Part shown: positions 39,413 to 50,100 of the stretch, piece by piece
Layout of the letters: each line of letters begins with the position of its first letter
Position numbering within the stretch: the stretch's first letter is position 1
Assembly (NCBI GenBank): GCA_900074745.1
Contig: LT598465.1
Coordinates: 1,302,001-1,366,000 of the forward strand
Length of the DNA stretch: 64,000 nucleotides
Source of the DNA: Lachancea mirantina
Taxonomy: Eukaryota; Ascomycota; Saccharomycetes; Saccharomycetales; Saccharomycetaceae
Direction of reading: 5' to 3'
Position numbers and translations under genes: made by a program
The notes under the pieces: model-generated
Seen by the model: only the letters and a program-made list of their open reading frames with translations
The model's database searches: none
What the model was told of the DNA's origin: nothing

Positions 39413-39564
39413 TGATGATCATGATGATGGTGTCTCATGGTTCAGAGCGAGACCTCTCATTTTTAAATTTGAATGCTGTTATTATTTGTTCGATTATGCT
39501 AAGTATGTGTTTAAAGCAATGCTAAGTGCGTTTCGGTACCAAAAGTTCAGAAATCTTGGTTTCC

Positions 39565-41025
<1,461 letters not shown>

Positions 41026-41146
41026 CTATATATGCTGTTTTCTTGTTTGGTTCACTTGGCCAAGATCATCTCTAATTAATTAATGACAATTTTTGATATA
41101 CTATATATAAAAACCTCTTGATGTTAAGCCAAAACAAACTATCTCG

Positions 41147-41794
41147 ATGGCCAGTAAGCTCGCTTTTTGGCTAATCTGGACGCTTGCTACAGCTGCCCCA
41201 ATCACGTTCGAGTTGAAAGCCGGCTTCAGAGAATGTTTCTATCTCTTGACGCCTGACATTGATTGTAAGATATCGTATTATTTCGCTGTTCAACGCGGCG
41301 ATGAGAACAAATTGAGCGTGAATTACGAGATATATAAGCCTGACAATCGCGACAAAGCCGCGGTGGTCAGAAAAGGTGAAACTCAGGGTCAATGGTCGTT
41401 TATAGGTGAACATAAGGGTGAATATGGTCTGTGCTTTTCAAGTGGTGATGAGGGCAACAAAATCATAGACGTCGAATTCAAATATGACGAGAAATTTACG
41501 AGTCGAGACAAAAGGCGAAAGAAACATTTCCCACAGGGGTTGTTTGGTCAGGATCCTTTGCACGAGTCTCTGGAAGATTCTATCGACGACATTGAGCGTC
41601 ATATGAGCGTTTTGGAGCGCAAATTGGACCATTACAAGGCAAGAAGCATTAGAAATCAGCAGACGGTAATGTCAACTGGAAAGAGAATTGTAGGTTTTTC
41701 TTTGTATGGCATTTTGTTGGTCGTTGTAATGGGAGTAGCTCAATGTCTTGTGCTCCAGGCGTTCTTTAATGAAGCACGAAAATATGCGGTTTAG
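41147..41794 (+). CDS. ERP3: p24-family cargo receptor Erp3
   Basis: A 215-residue p24 protein of COPII/COPI vesicles. A signal peptide covers about residues 1-17 (LAFWLIWTLATAAP). The GOLD domain follows with the conserved cysteine pair in GFRECFYLLTPDIDCKISYYFAV and the DEGNKIIDVEF strand. A coiled-coil segment (SIDDIERHMSVLERKLDHY) precedes a single transmembrane helix (FSLYGILLVVVMGVAQCLVLQAFF) and a short cytosolic tail ending RKYAV. S. cerevisiae Erp3 (YDL018C) is 225 residues and lies next to CDC7, as here. The tail lacks a dilysine KKxx signal. Confidence 0.9.
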   Translation: MASKLAFWLIWTLATAAPITFELKAGFRECFYLLTPDIDCKISYYFAVQRGDENKLSVNYEIYKPDNRDKAAVVRKGETQGQWSFIGEHKGEYGLCFSSGDEGNKIIDVEFKYDEKFTSRDKRRKKHFPQGLFGQDPLHESLEDSIDDIERHMSVLERKLDHYKARSIRNQQTVMSTGKRIVGFSLYGILLVVVMGVAQCLVLQAFFNEARKYAV

Positions 41795-41899
41795 TTGTAG
41801 CTAAGTATGACGCACTTGTATCTGTATTTACCTATGTGCGTGTATGATATTGATGACATGCTAATAAAAATGGGGACACTCTGTGACTCGCTGTGACTA

Positions 41900-43522
41900 C
41901 TACAATTTCCTTGGTTCGAGCAGCGTCTGTCCCATAGGATTAGAGGAAATACCACTGTCGTCTTCGAAAATGACGCGACCTCTTAGAACGGTCGTCAACA
42001 CGCGACCGCGCAACGGTAGCTTATGGTACGCCGTAATCTTATTCCGGAATTGAACATTTTCATTTCTGATCTTCTGTTCTTGGTACCGATCGAAAATAAT
42101 GAAGTCAGCGTCGTGACCCACTTTCAAAAACCCCTTCCGATCCTGTAGCCCGACCTGAATCGCCGTGTTCTCGCAACACCAGCGCACAATATCACAAAGC
42201 GTGATACTTCTTGAGAATTTCTGGGCCTCAGTGAAGATGATCGGTAAGCCCAACCCGACAGAGGAAATTCCACCCCAGGCTGCAAAAAAATCACCATTTG
42301 CCAGATTCTTCAGCTCTGGAGTACATGGAGAATGGTCGCTGACTACAGTCGAAATTATACCGTCTGTTAACCCCTCCCAGAGACCAAGCCTGTTGTTTTC
42401 GTCCCGAATTGGAGGACAGCATTTCATGACTGTTGCTGATCTTTCTATGCGCTCGGCAGCAAACGTCAAATAATGGAAGCACGTTTCCGCAGTAATGGGG
42501 AGGTTGAAATCTCTTTGAGCCGATGCCACTAACGGGATTGCCTCGCGAGAAGCAAGATGTACGATATGAACAGGAGTCACCGATCCCTTTTTTTGCATCA
42601 TTTCCTTAAGGCAGGATATGATAAGGCCAATGGCATTTGTTTCAAAAGCGTCCGGTCTCGACAACAGAAATGAGAGATAACTTTTCGGGTCGATGTTGCT
42701 CAGATTATCGTCCTCCTTGGCAGCTTCTGTCAGAGGTGCACTTATCTGGTCGTCGTGGTGCACTATGTGAGAAGGTTCGCCGCGACGTGGTTCTGCAGGT
42801 GACAAAACTGTAGACAGGGCAAGAGCATTGGACTGTTCCTCGGTCATGGTTTCGGTACCATCTAGGGAGCGTATGGACCGCAAATTCAACCCGTCGTTAT
42901 TAACCACAGTGTGATGGTGACTTGAACTCTGCAGTTCCGCATGGAATAGTAACACCGTCTTATGGCCCTCGAGGACGTCAAACGCGGCTTTAATATGCCT
43001 TTTTTCGATCATCGGGAACTCGTCCACACCAGAATCTATAAGAAATCCTTTAAACCCGCGAACACCGGCTTGCACAAGCGGCACCAAGCTTTCGATGTTG
43101 TCGGGCACAAGTCCACCCCAAAAGGCCACGTCGCACCACAGTTGGCCCTCGGCTGCACTGAGCTTTATTTCAAGGTTTTCGACCGTCGTAGTTGGTGGGA
43201 TCGCGTTCAAAGGCATGTCAACCACTGTGGTGACACCTCCGGTTGCTGCAGCTTGCGTCCCCGTGGCAAATCCTTCCCATTCCGTGCGCCCAGGTTCATT
43301 GAGATGAACATGTGTGTCAACCAATCCGGGCATAATCACATGAGGCGACACAATTATGTACTCGGAAACATTCAATGAAGCGAGCCGACTGTCTTGAAGC
43401 CTAGGAACGACTTCATCAAAGATCTCTAGTATCTTCCCGCTTTCGGTCGAATAAACAATAGTAGCAGGTTGTTGAAGACCCTCTAGGATAACGTTCGACG
43501 AGGAGATCGCTTTAATACTCAT
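41900..43522 (-). CDS. DAL1: Allantoinase with a central insertion
   Basis: A 540-residue amidohydrolase that opens the allantoin ring to allantoate, allowing purine nitrogen to be used. The metal-binding motif DTHVHLNEPG gives H71 and H73. K158 in GFKGF is the expected bridging carboxylated lysine. H194 (FHAE), H322 region (IVHLAS) and the aspartate of VSDHSPCTPELK complete the site. S. cerevisiae Dal1 is about 460 residues. The excess is mainly a low-complexity insertion at about residues 199-275 containing SHHHT and HHDD, just after the metal ligand H194. Two GATAAG sites lie upstream. It is not in a DAL cluster here, which fits a lineage in which the cluster never formed. Confidence 0.93.
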   Translation of the reverse strand: MSIKAISSSNVILEGLQQPATIVYSTESGKILEIFDEVVPRLQDSRLASLNVSEYIIVSPHVIMPGLVDTHVHLNEPGRTEWEGFATGTQAAATGGVTTVVDMPLNAIPPTTTVENLEIKLSAAEGQLWCDVAFWGGLVPDNIESLVPLVQAGVRGFKGFLIDSGVDEFPMIEKRHIKAAFDVLEGHKTVLLFHAELQSSSHHHTVVNNDGLNLRSIRSLDGTETMTEEQSNALALSTVLSPAEPRRGEPSHIVHHDDQISAPLTEAAKEDDNLSNIDPKSYLSFLLSRPDAFETNAIGLIISCLKEMMQKKGSVTPVHIVHLASREAIPLVASAQRDFNLPITAETCFHYLTFAAERIERSATVMKCCPPIRDENNRLGLWEGLTDGIISTVVSDHSPCTPELKNLANGDFFAAWGGISSVGLGLPIIFTEAQKFSRSITLCDIVRWCCENTAIQVGLQDRKGFLKVGHDADFIIFDRYQEQKIRNENVQFRNKITAYHKLPLRGRVLTTVLRGRVIFEDDSGISSNPMGQTLLEPRKL

Positions 43523-43846
43523 AGTTTCTATGCTGTAGCTTCTTTATGCTATTACTTCCCGCGAAGTACCGATGAACTGCAAGATGCGTATCTGATTATA
43601 GGTTATTCAAAGAAACTTTGTTCTTGCAGTCCCCTGGATCACCGTGGTATCCTCAATGTTCCCCGGAGAAAACTAAGCCCTTCTGGGTGCTGCTTCGGGC
43701 CCATCATGGTCAAAACCTCCCACCCATCTGACATGCTTTTTAACAATCATCGCTTATCGGCGAGCAGTGCTTATCGGGAAGCTGATTAGCTCGGCTATCT
43801 CCGAAGGGAAAAAAAAGCATCGTGAAAAATTTTCGTCTTCCTTAGA
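43523..43846. other. DAL1 promoter region behind the KAP104 stop
   Basis: Besides the GATAAG pair it contains GTGAAAAATTTTC at about 43821-43833, identical to an RRPE. RRPE is not expected for DAL1 and may be incidental, or part of the KAP104 3' region. No gene is seen. Confidence 0.5.
43753..43775 (-). promoter_or_regulatory. Paired GATAAG boxes upstream of DAL1
   Basis: GATAAG on the coding strand at 43758-43753 and 43775-43770, 17 bases apart and about 230-250 bases from the ATG. This is the form of the nitrogen-responsive UAS bound by Gln3/Gat1, expected for an allantoin-degradation gene. Confidence 0.75.
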
Positions 43847-46573
43847 TTACGTGAACTGCTGGAGAAAGCTTAGCTCATCATCGTTGAACTTGATGGATTG
43901 GAGCGCGGCAAGGTTCTTGAAGAATAGACCATAGAGATCGTCAGAAAAGTCCGTAATGTCAACGTCAGTAGCCAGACCTTTAACTAGCTTGTGTAGAGTA
44001 GCATTAGATATCTGGACCGTAGCGTCTGTGAGGTTGACGATTTTTACGAAACCACGGAAAGCTGCGGTTTTCTCGTCAGGATCTTCGAGGCGCATAGCTC
44101 GCGAGCAGTAGAGCGACCAGACGGTGTCGCTGGCGAACTGGCCTGTAGCAAATACCTCTGGATGGAACAAGGCCATGCGTCCGATCGTGATTGCAACGTT
44201 TTCAAGGACGGATCCATTGTAGTGAGATCTTCTGTCCGTAAAAATGTCAAGCATAATGCGAGACAGGTCTATAATAAACTCGGACAGGTCAAGACGCTCG
44301 CTAATGAGTCCCAGGGCCCAGATAGCATTGTTCATGGAGGCTGTGGCGGAATCGTCCCGGTTACCGTCGTCGCTGGCGTGCACGATTTCGACGCTGATGC
44401 TTTGTAAAAACTCCACCAGAGGAGACTCCTGCTGCAGAAGCCGCGGGTCGTATAAATAGGCGATGTCGCCTAGTAATGCGAAACAGCTTTGGCGCACTTC
44501 TGGTAAATGGTCCTTGAGGCATTGAAGCATCACTTGGAACATGGCGCGGTCGCCGTGGGGAAACAAAAGCGCTTGACTCTGGGAACCAAGTCCCTGTACT
44601 AGTCCGTCGATCAGATCCAGAGATGTGACCATGAAATCTTTGTCGAGGACCTCGATCGTTGGATCGACCTGTGAGCGCGTTTCCAGGTCCACCGCTTGGC
44701 ACAAAATGCGCCAGGCTCGTGAGTACACATCAGGCGCCATTGGAAGAAACTTAACGCCTAGGGATGCAGCCACGTAAGAGAGACATTCCAGCAAAGGCCA
44801 GAGTTCTTTATCGTTGTCCGCAAGCGAGGTCCATTTTTGTATCAAATGGGGCAAAATGAGGTCAATCGCGGACTCGTCAAACTCGCACTTCTCCGCTAGT
44901 CTTCCTACTGCGTCATACAAGATGATCAGGTTTTTCTTCTGGTACAGCTGAAAACATTCGCTAAATTTGACAAGTAATTCGTTGTAAAGTAATGTCTCTA
45001 AAAGTTCACCGTCGCAATTTTCAATGAATACGGCCACACTGCTAATGGCGGCCTCTTGAACGCTTTTTTTCATGTCCATGAGGGCTTGCAGAATTGGTTC
45101 CATTACTGGAATCAAAAACTGAGTATTATCGTTTAAAATCCAAGGAGAGAATCGCCCCAACGTCCAGCATGTGATGGTCCTTACAGGTGCCCATGGATCC
45201 TGAAGCTTTTCGACTAAAAATGGAATCAATGCTGGAAGCTGATCAGTAAAGTAGTTCATACCACCTTCAGCCATGGCACCTAATGCAAGGATAGTCGCCT
45301 CGCGAATGTACCACTTTTCAGCGACTAAATGATCCCTCAAAAGCGGAAGGGCAATTGATAAAACGTTTTTGGGTAGAGTGTTCGTCACACTATCAAGAGT
45401 TGCGGCCGCACATTTTCTCACATTCCAGTGACTATCTACTTCATCCGCCCCACCATCTTCTTCGTCCTCATAGTCGTCATCATTCGCGGGAGTGTCTCTT
45501 TTATTACTTGTTCTTGCGGTTGAGGGTCTAATCTCCTCGTCCTTATCTTCCAAATTTGCATCGTCGTCGTTAGACGCTTCCAAAATGAGGATTTCGTCCT
45601 CGTCATGGACCATTTTAGTCAAAAGGGTAGGGACGAGGTCCTTTAAATAGGGCTGCATCACATCCCGGGGCATTTCTCGACTATTGGCCAGCGAGAGAAG
45701 AAATTCACATGCTTGTAATGATACTTTCTCTTCGGATACCGTCTGGATTATATGGAGCATAAAATGCACGATCCCTGGCAGTTGAACTATTATTTTGTCA
45801 GGCCTCTGCTCAAGTAGTATGGTCAAAGCGTGACAGACCTGAATTCGAACCGACCCATGACCATCATTCTGAGCTAGCACAAAGATGTTCTGCAAAAAAT
45901 CGTCTAACCGCGTTAGCATTGATTGACTCTCAAGCGGAATCAATGTATTCAGCGATTTGACAGCCTCGGCTCTTATAACATTACTTTCAGACAGCATGAA
46001 TTCTAGTAGCTTATTGACCAAAATTTCCATAGGTCTAACTGAGTTGGCCCATTCCAACTGAAGAAAAGTCGCATTGTCCTCAACAATTTTAGAAAGGGCT
46101 TTGGCACCAGCCTCATTGCCCTTGGATATCAGTTCTAGAAGCTCCGACAATATCTGTATACTGGTTGGATCGTTACGATTTTGTCTGTAAACAGACGAGA
46201 AAAGCGACGTGATGACAATGCCGGTAATATTGGACAGCAGAGGTTTATCAATAAATAGCCCTTTCATTATATTCGATTTCACATAGTCATATTGAGAACC
46301 TCCGTGATTCTCTAGTATCGTGTTTTTAAGCATCATGCCAGCAGCTGCCCGGCAGCTTTGAATGTCGCTATTGGATAAAACTTTGCCCAAATCCAACTCC
46401 TCATCAGTCGAAACCAATATATAACACAGGTAATTCAAAAATTCTGGCTGGAGTTTGAGGGTTTCCAATGATTCCATTGCATCTGCGCGGTCCGACTGTG
46501 AAATTGACAATGCATTCTTCAATACAGATGCAAGTTCAACAACAGATAAATGTTGTGGTTTCCACAATGACAT
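43847..46573 (-). CDS. KAP104: Transportin Kap104 (karyopherin beta-2)
   Basis: A 908-residue importin that carries PY-NLS cargo such as Nab2 and Hrp1 into the nucleus. I set the start at 46573 (MSLWKPQHLS), which aligns with the S. cerevisiae start and has A at -3. An earlier ATG at 46591 would add six residues in a poor context. About 20 HEAT repeats fill the protein. The acidic H8 loop appears at about 350-400 (EASNDDDANLEDKDEE ... YEDEEDGG) and serves cargo release by Ran-GTP. Conserved strings include IREATILALGAMAEGGM, FSPWIL, LWPLLECLS and RQSCFALLGDIAY, and it ends in FLQQFT. It is the YBR017C counterpart. Confidence 0.96.
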   Translation of the reverse strand: MSLWKPQHLSVVELASVLKNALSISQSDRADAMESLETLKLQPEFLNYLCYILVSTDEELDLGKVLSNSDIQSCRAAAGMMLKNTILENHGGSQYDYVKSNIMKGLFIDKPLLSNITGIVITSLFSSVYRQNRNDPTSIQILSELLELISKGNEAGAKALSKIVEDNATFLQLEWANSVRPMEILVNKLLEFMLSESNVIRAEAVKSLNTLIPLESQSMLTRLDDFLQNIFVLAQNDGHGSVRIQVCHALTILLEQRPDKIIVQLPGIVHFMLHIIQTVSEEKVSLQACEFLLSLANSREMPRDVMQPYLKDLVPTLLTKMVHDEDEILILEASNDDDANLEDKDEEIRPSTARTSNKRDTPANDDDYEDEEDGGADEVDSHWNVRKCAAATLDSVTNTLPKNVLSIALPLLRDHLVAEKWYIREATILALGAMAEGGMNYFTDQLPALIPFLVEKLQDPWAPVRTITCWTLGRFSPWILNDNTQFLIPVMEPILQALMDMKKSVQEAAISSVAVFIENCDGELLETLLYNELLVKFSECFQLYQKKNLIILYDAVGRLAEKCEFDESAIDLILPHLIQKWTSLADNDKELWPLLECLSYVAASLGVKFLPMAPDVYSRAWRILCQAVDLETRSQVDPTIEVLDKDFMVTSLDLIDGLVQGLGSQSQALLFPHGDRAMFQVMLQCLKDHLPEVRQSCFALLGDIAYLYDPRLLQQESPLVEFLQSISVEIVHASDDGNRDDSATASMNNAIWALGLISERLDLSEFIIDLSRIMLDIFTDRRSHYNGSVLENVAITIGRMALFHPEVFATGQFASDTVWSLYCSRAMRLEDPDEKTAAFRGFVKIVNLTDATVQISNATLHKLVKGLATDVDITDFSDDLYGLFFKNLAALQSIKFNDDELSFLQQFT

Positions 46574-47139
46574 ATTGCATTCAGGTGACATCAAGCAATT
46601 GCAACTCTGTCAACCTGTAAAGTACTTTAGTTTTTGGCCAAGCAATGATTAAAGTTAGTGCGATGACCTATATATTCGATTTTCTTGGAGTTAAAGGTGA
46701 AAAATCTGTTAAAAAAAATGGAAGGGCCAGAGGACACTCCAGTATACAATACGTTTCCCTAGTTAGAGAACCCAGTTTACCCATTTTGTACTATATACTA
46801 CCCTATGGCCTCGCGTTGATTGCGGCCTTGAGGTCTTTCTCTTCTTTAAGATGCACATTAAGTTTATCGAAATTAAGAACATTCGATTAGATTTCACCTT
46901 CGACACTCTAAGGCGAAATAACTATTTGAGAATCATCGGCTTCAGTCTCGTCCCGCTACAAAATCGAGGTCTGAACTTTTCTTGGTTTTCCTCTTGACAA
47001 AGCTCGAACCTGCAGGGCTCTATCAAGTATACGTCACTACCGTATGATAGGTGACGTGTGCGGTTCACCGCCACTTGCGTCTTCTGTAACCACGACGAGC
47101 TCTTGTCGACCTGGACATTAAACTCGGGGATTGGAAGTA
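46574..47139. other. Intergenic region KAP104 promoter / BUD14 3' end
   Basis: About 565 bases. Apart from the ambiguous 73-codon frame described separately, nothing is recognised. Confidence 0.45.
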
Positions 47140-47143
47140 TCAT
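46922..47143 (-). other. Open frame of 73 codons overlapping the BUD14 stop by ATGA
   Basis: The ATG at 47143 shares four bases with the BUD14 stop (ATGA). The frame reads 73 codons with reasonably balanced composition (VDKSSSWLQKTQVAVN, SDVYLIEPCRF). No family is recognised. It could be chance, a separate tiny gene, or a former C-terminal extension of BUD14 lost by a frameshift. Codon usage alone does not decide. Confidence 0.2.
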
Positions 47144-48918
47144 TCTGCAACGAACTGATCTAGTTTCTTCATTAAATCGTCGATGCGGCTGAACAATGGA
47201 CTGTAAAGTTCAAGTACCACGGGGTGATGTACGTGTTTGCCGTCTGGCAAGGACATCGTGCTGTTGATCGTGGTGGCCGATGTGCCACGCTCCTCATCTA
47301 AACAGGAATCGTCAGATGATGCGGATATGCTTTCACGCTGTGCGGTGACGTCGTGCTTGGAGGCAGCTTGCGTTACTTGGACTGCCTGTGCTGATGTAGG
47401 GCCTTTCACAGGTTCTGCAAAGATCTTGGATATGTCCTGAATGGCTCTTGTCGATGGAATCGCGTCTGCGTCGTTGGTAGGTTCCAAATCGAAACCGCCA
47501 TTGCTTATTTGCGGTGAGTCATTGGTCCATTCGGAAGAAGACGGAGAGTACTCTCCTATAGTTGATATGGAATAGTTGGAATTGGACGTCGGCATTCCCT
47601 TATTGTTGGACGCAAAGGGCACTGCGGGTGCTTGAAATATTTGGCGTAAACCGTCATCTGTACTTTTGGCCGAAGCCACGCTTTCCCGTACAGGCGCTTC
47701 CTTTAGGGTTTCGGCCTGAGTGCTTTGTGCTGTCTCGCTGTCTCCCTTGGGTCTTGTCTTTTTCACCTGTAAGGGTGCTATATTAGCGACGGTGAACGAC
47801 GCGTCGCTGACCACCTCGCTAGTGTCACCGCAGTCATTAATTCGAGACTCGTAGGTCTCGTCGAGAGGAGACCCCGCTGCAACGTGTTCTGTACTCTCGT
47901 TGTCACTACCTTCGAGATATCTCTCCGCATAGCTGACCACGTCGTTGAAGCTGACGGATTTGTTGCTCTTTTCGTAACTCTGAAGGAGGTTTCCCTTCTT
48001 GGCGTCGCCATCTTCCGTAGATGTGTCGCTGGCCGCCTCGTCGGGCTTCATGTTTTCGTTTTTCCAGCAGTTCAAACGCGCCAGTCGTTCGGGAAAAGTC
48101 TCGAGTATCTCGGCGGGGGCAAACCCAATTTTGCCATCGTTGCACCGTTTTACGAGCCACCAGTATGAATCCTGATCGTTGAGCAGGACACAGCTTTGAT
48201 CTTGGTCAAGCTGGCAGTGCGAAGGGTCCGGGCCTTGGAATTGGTACAGCGCGTAGAGTTTGTCCGGGTCGATCTCCTCTGGCGGTGGCAGCGGTAGAAG
48301 GTTGCTGTCGCTATCGTCATCAGGGTCCAGATCGTCATCGTCGTCGTTTGCGTCGCGCTCAAGCCCTATCCGGCCGCTCGTTATGTCCAGGTCCTTCTCG
48401 TCCTCCTCTGCAGACGCGTCCACGGACGCGTCTGAAAAGTACGCCGTTTCTGTTTCTCCCTTGCGGAAATCGGACTCCAGGTCCTTCAGCCGAGTTTCGA
48501 GGTTGTCTTCAAACTCTGAGTCCGAGTATTCATACGCTTCATCAAGCAGACGCGCGCGGTCCGAAGTGCTCGTGGCGCCACTGCCACATTCTGCCGCCTC
48601 AGTGGCGGAGGCAGCTGCACTCGCGCCCGCGTCGTCCTCCCGCGAATACGTGCTCGAAGTCCCGCTCACGCGGCTCATGTGGCTCATTCTGTACTGTTTC
48701 GACGGCGATCCAGCGGCTCCTGCTGCTGGGTTGAACACGACGCTGCTATTCACGCTGTGCTCCTCGTCGTCACGCCGTCTCTGCGGAAACGTCTTCACCA
48801 CGTCCGCGTAATCTTCAACCAGCGTTGGATCGCACAGCAGGTCTCCGTGCTTCAGGCTCGATTGGTCGATGTTTCCACCCACGTACTTGTCATACGCCTT
48901 GTCCAGAATCTCATGCAT
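47140..48918 (-). CDS. BUD14: Bud14, SH3 protein and PP1 regulator
   Basis: A 592-residue regulator of the Glc7 phosphatase and of the formin Bnr1, acting at bud tips. The N-terminal 215 residues are acidic and Ser-rich. The SH3 domain lies at about 220-278 (DKLYALYQFQGPDPSHC, DQDSYWWLVKR, GKIGFAPAEILE) and is followed by the family-typical FPERLARLNCWKNE. KSVSF at 320-324 is the RVxF-type Glc7-binding motif at the place expected for Bud14. The conserved C-terminal segment is PVVLELYSPLFSRIDDLMKKLDQF. S. cerevisiae Bud14 is longer (707). Its neighbour ADE1 reproduces the YAR014C-YAR015W pair. Confidence 0.92.
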   Translation of the reverse strand: MHEILDKAYDKYVGGNIDQSSLKHGDLLCDPTLVEDYADVVKTFPQRRRDDEEHSVNSSVVFNPAAGAAGSPSKQYRMSHMSRVSGTSSTYSREDDAGASAAASATEAAECGSGATSTSDRARLLDEAYEYSDSEFEDNLETRLKDLESDFRKGETETAYFSDASVDASAEEDEKDLDITSGRIGLERDANDDDDDLDPDDDSDSNLLPLPPPEEIDPDKLYALYQFQGPDPSHCQLDQDQSCVLLNDQDSYWWLVKRCNDGKIGFAPAEILETFPERLARLNCWKNENMKPDEAASDTSTEDGDAKKGNLLQSYEKSNKSVSFNDVVSYAERYLEGSDNESTEHVAAGSPLDETYESRINDCGDTSEVVSDASFTVANIAPLQVKKTRPKGDSETAQSTQAETLKEAPVRESVASAKSTDDGLRQIFQAPAVPFASNNKGMPTSNSNYSISTIGEYSPSSSEWTNDSPQISNGGFDLEPTNDADAIPSTRAIQDISKIFAEPVKGPTSAQAVQVTQAASKHDVTAQRESISASSDDSCLDEERGTSATTINSTMSLPDGKHVHHPVVLELYSPLFSRIDDLMKKLDQFVAE

Positions 48919-50100
48919 GGATCCACCTCGAGTCGAGTCCTCAGCCGTATTCCTGGCAAATCACTAGATGGGATGCGCTCTTCAACGTCTCAGTGGAGGA
49001 ATTTTTCCCCTTCGTAATCAATGATCCACTTCTTGTTTTAGATTCTTCGACGCGACAGACGCGTCTACGCATCTGTCGCTTAAGCGAGCAGTTCTGATTC
49101 GTTGGCTGTGCTTGGCGATACAAGACATCTACAAGCCTTTATATACGTGCTTCTGTCCTGGCGTCAAAGACTGAGGTCGAAAAAGCGGTGCAGAATGGGC
49201 ACCGTCGAGGGAGCGTCAATTAGCGTAGAGCTTAGCAGGCTTTCCTAAGCAAAAAGTCAGATCTTTACACATATCTGCCTATCTTCACAACTCACCAGTG
49301 TGGCCTGTGTATTGCCTACATGCTTAATATTGTCAACGTGTCACTATGTCGACTCATTTCCTCTTCTATCTCCAATTACTCACATGGGTAACCCAGGGAA
49401 CGAGTTTCGCTGAGAACGGGTTTTTGACCAACGATATAAGGACGGGTAACTCAGTTCTGTCCAATTTCGTGTAACATGATATTGAGGGTTCTGTTACATA
49501 TCTTTGTACGGCAGGGTGCATTATACGATCATAAATGTGACAGTAATCATTGTGTACGATTCAACTGCGTCGTAAATGATATCGAGAAGAAAGACGCACT
49601 ATATACGGGAGAGTATCTAATGAGTTTCGGCGTCGATGGTGATGTATGGCTAAGCTCACTGTGTACGGTCTTACGTGGACATCACACTCGTACAAATTGA
49701 TCATTCACAGATCAAGATTTGTATGAGCGAGACATGTACATACATCCAACTAAGAACAAACAGAGAACGGATCACAGGAAAAGCGGACTAACGGCAATCA
49801 ATAGGCCGTTAAAACAGTGTAGTATAGTTGTAGAGTTGTAGATCTTTTTTTGTTGCGATTGCACAGCGAAAAGCTTGTGGTACGGCGCTCCTCTCTTTTT
49901 CTCGAGATAGACACTCTGACTCTGGCTTTCATTAAATAGCGAATCAGTAATATAGGCTTGCAGCAGCCATTGAGAAAAATTAGGCCAAATCGGCCCAGTG
50001 CGAGATATAAAGAGAAATAATCACAGCGCACGCGTACGAAAAAACCAGTGGCTCTTCCGAAATCCAACAGAGTCGTTCATCAATTGATCAATTCTTAGCA
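48919..50100. other. Long divergent intergenic region BUD14 / ADE1
   Basis: About 1.2 kb, long for this genome. TTTATATA at 49138-49145 reads as a TATA box toward BUD14. TGACTC at 49917-49922 is a Bas1/Gcn4 core and TATAAA at 50006-50011 is a TATA box, both toward ADE1. No gene, tRNA or repeat was recognised in the middle, 49200-49850. Confidence 0.55.
49917..49922 (+). promoter_or_regulatory. TGACTC (Bas1/Gcn4 core) upstream of ADE1
   Basis: TGACTC lies 179 bases before the ADE1 ATG and upstream of its TATA box. Bas1/Bas2 control of ADE genes uses this core, so the site is the expected adenine-responsive element. Confidence 0.6.
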
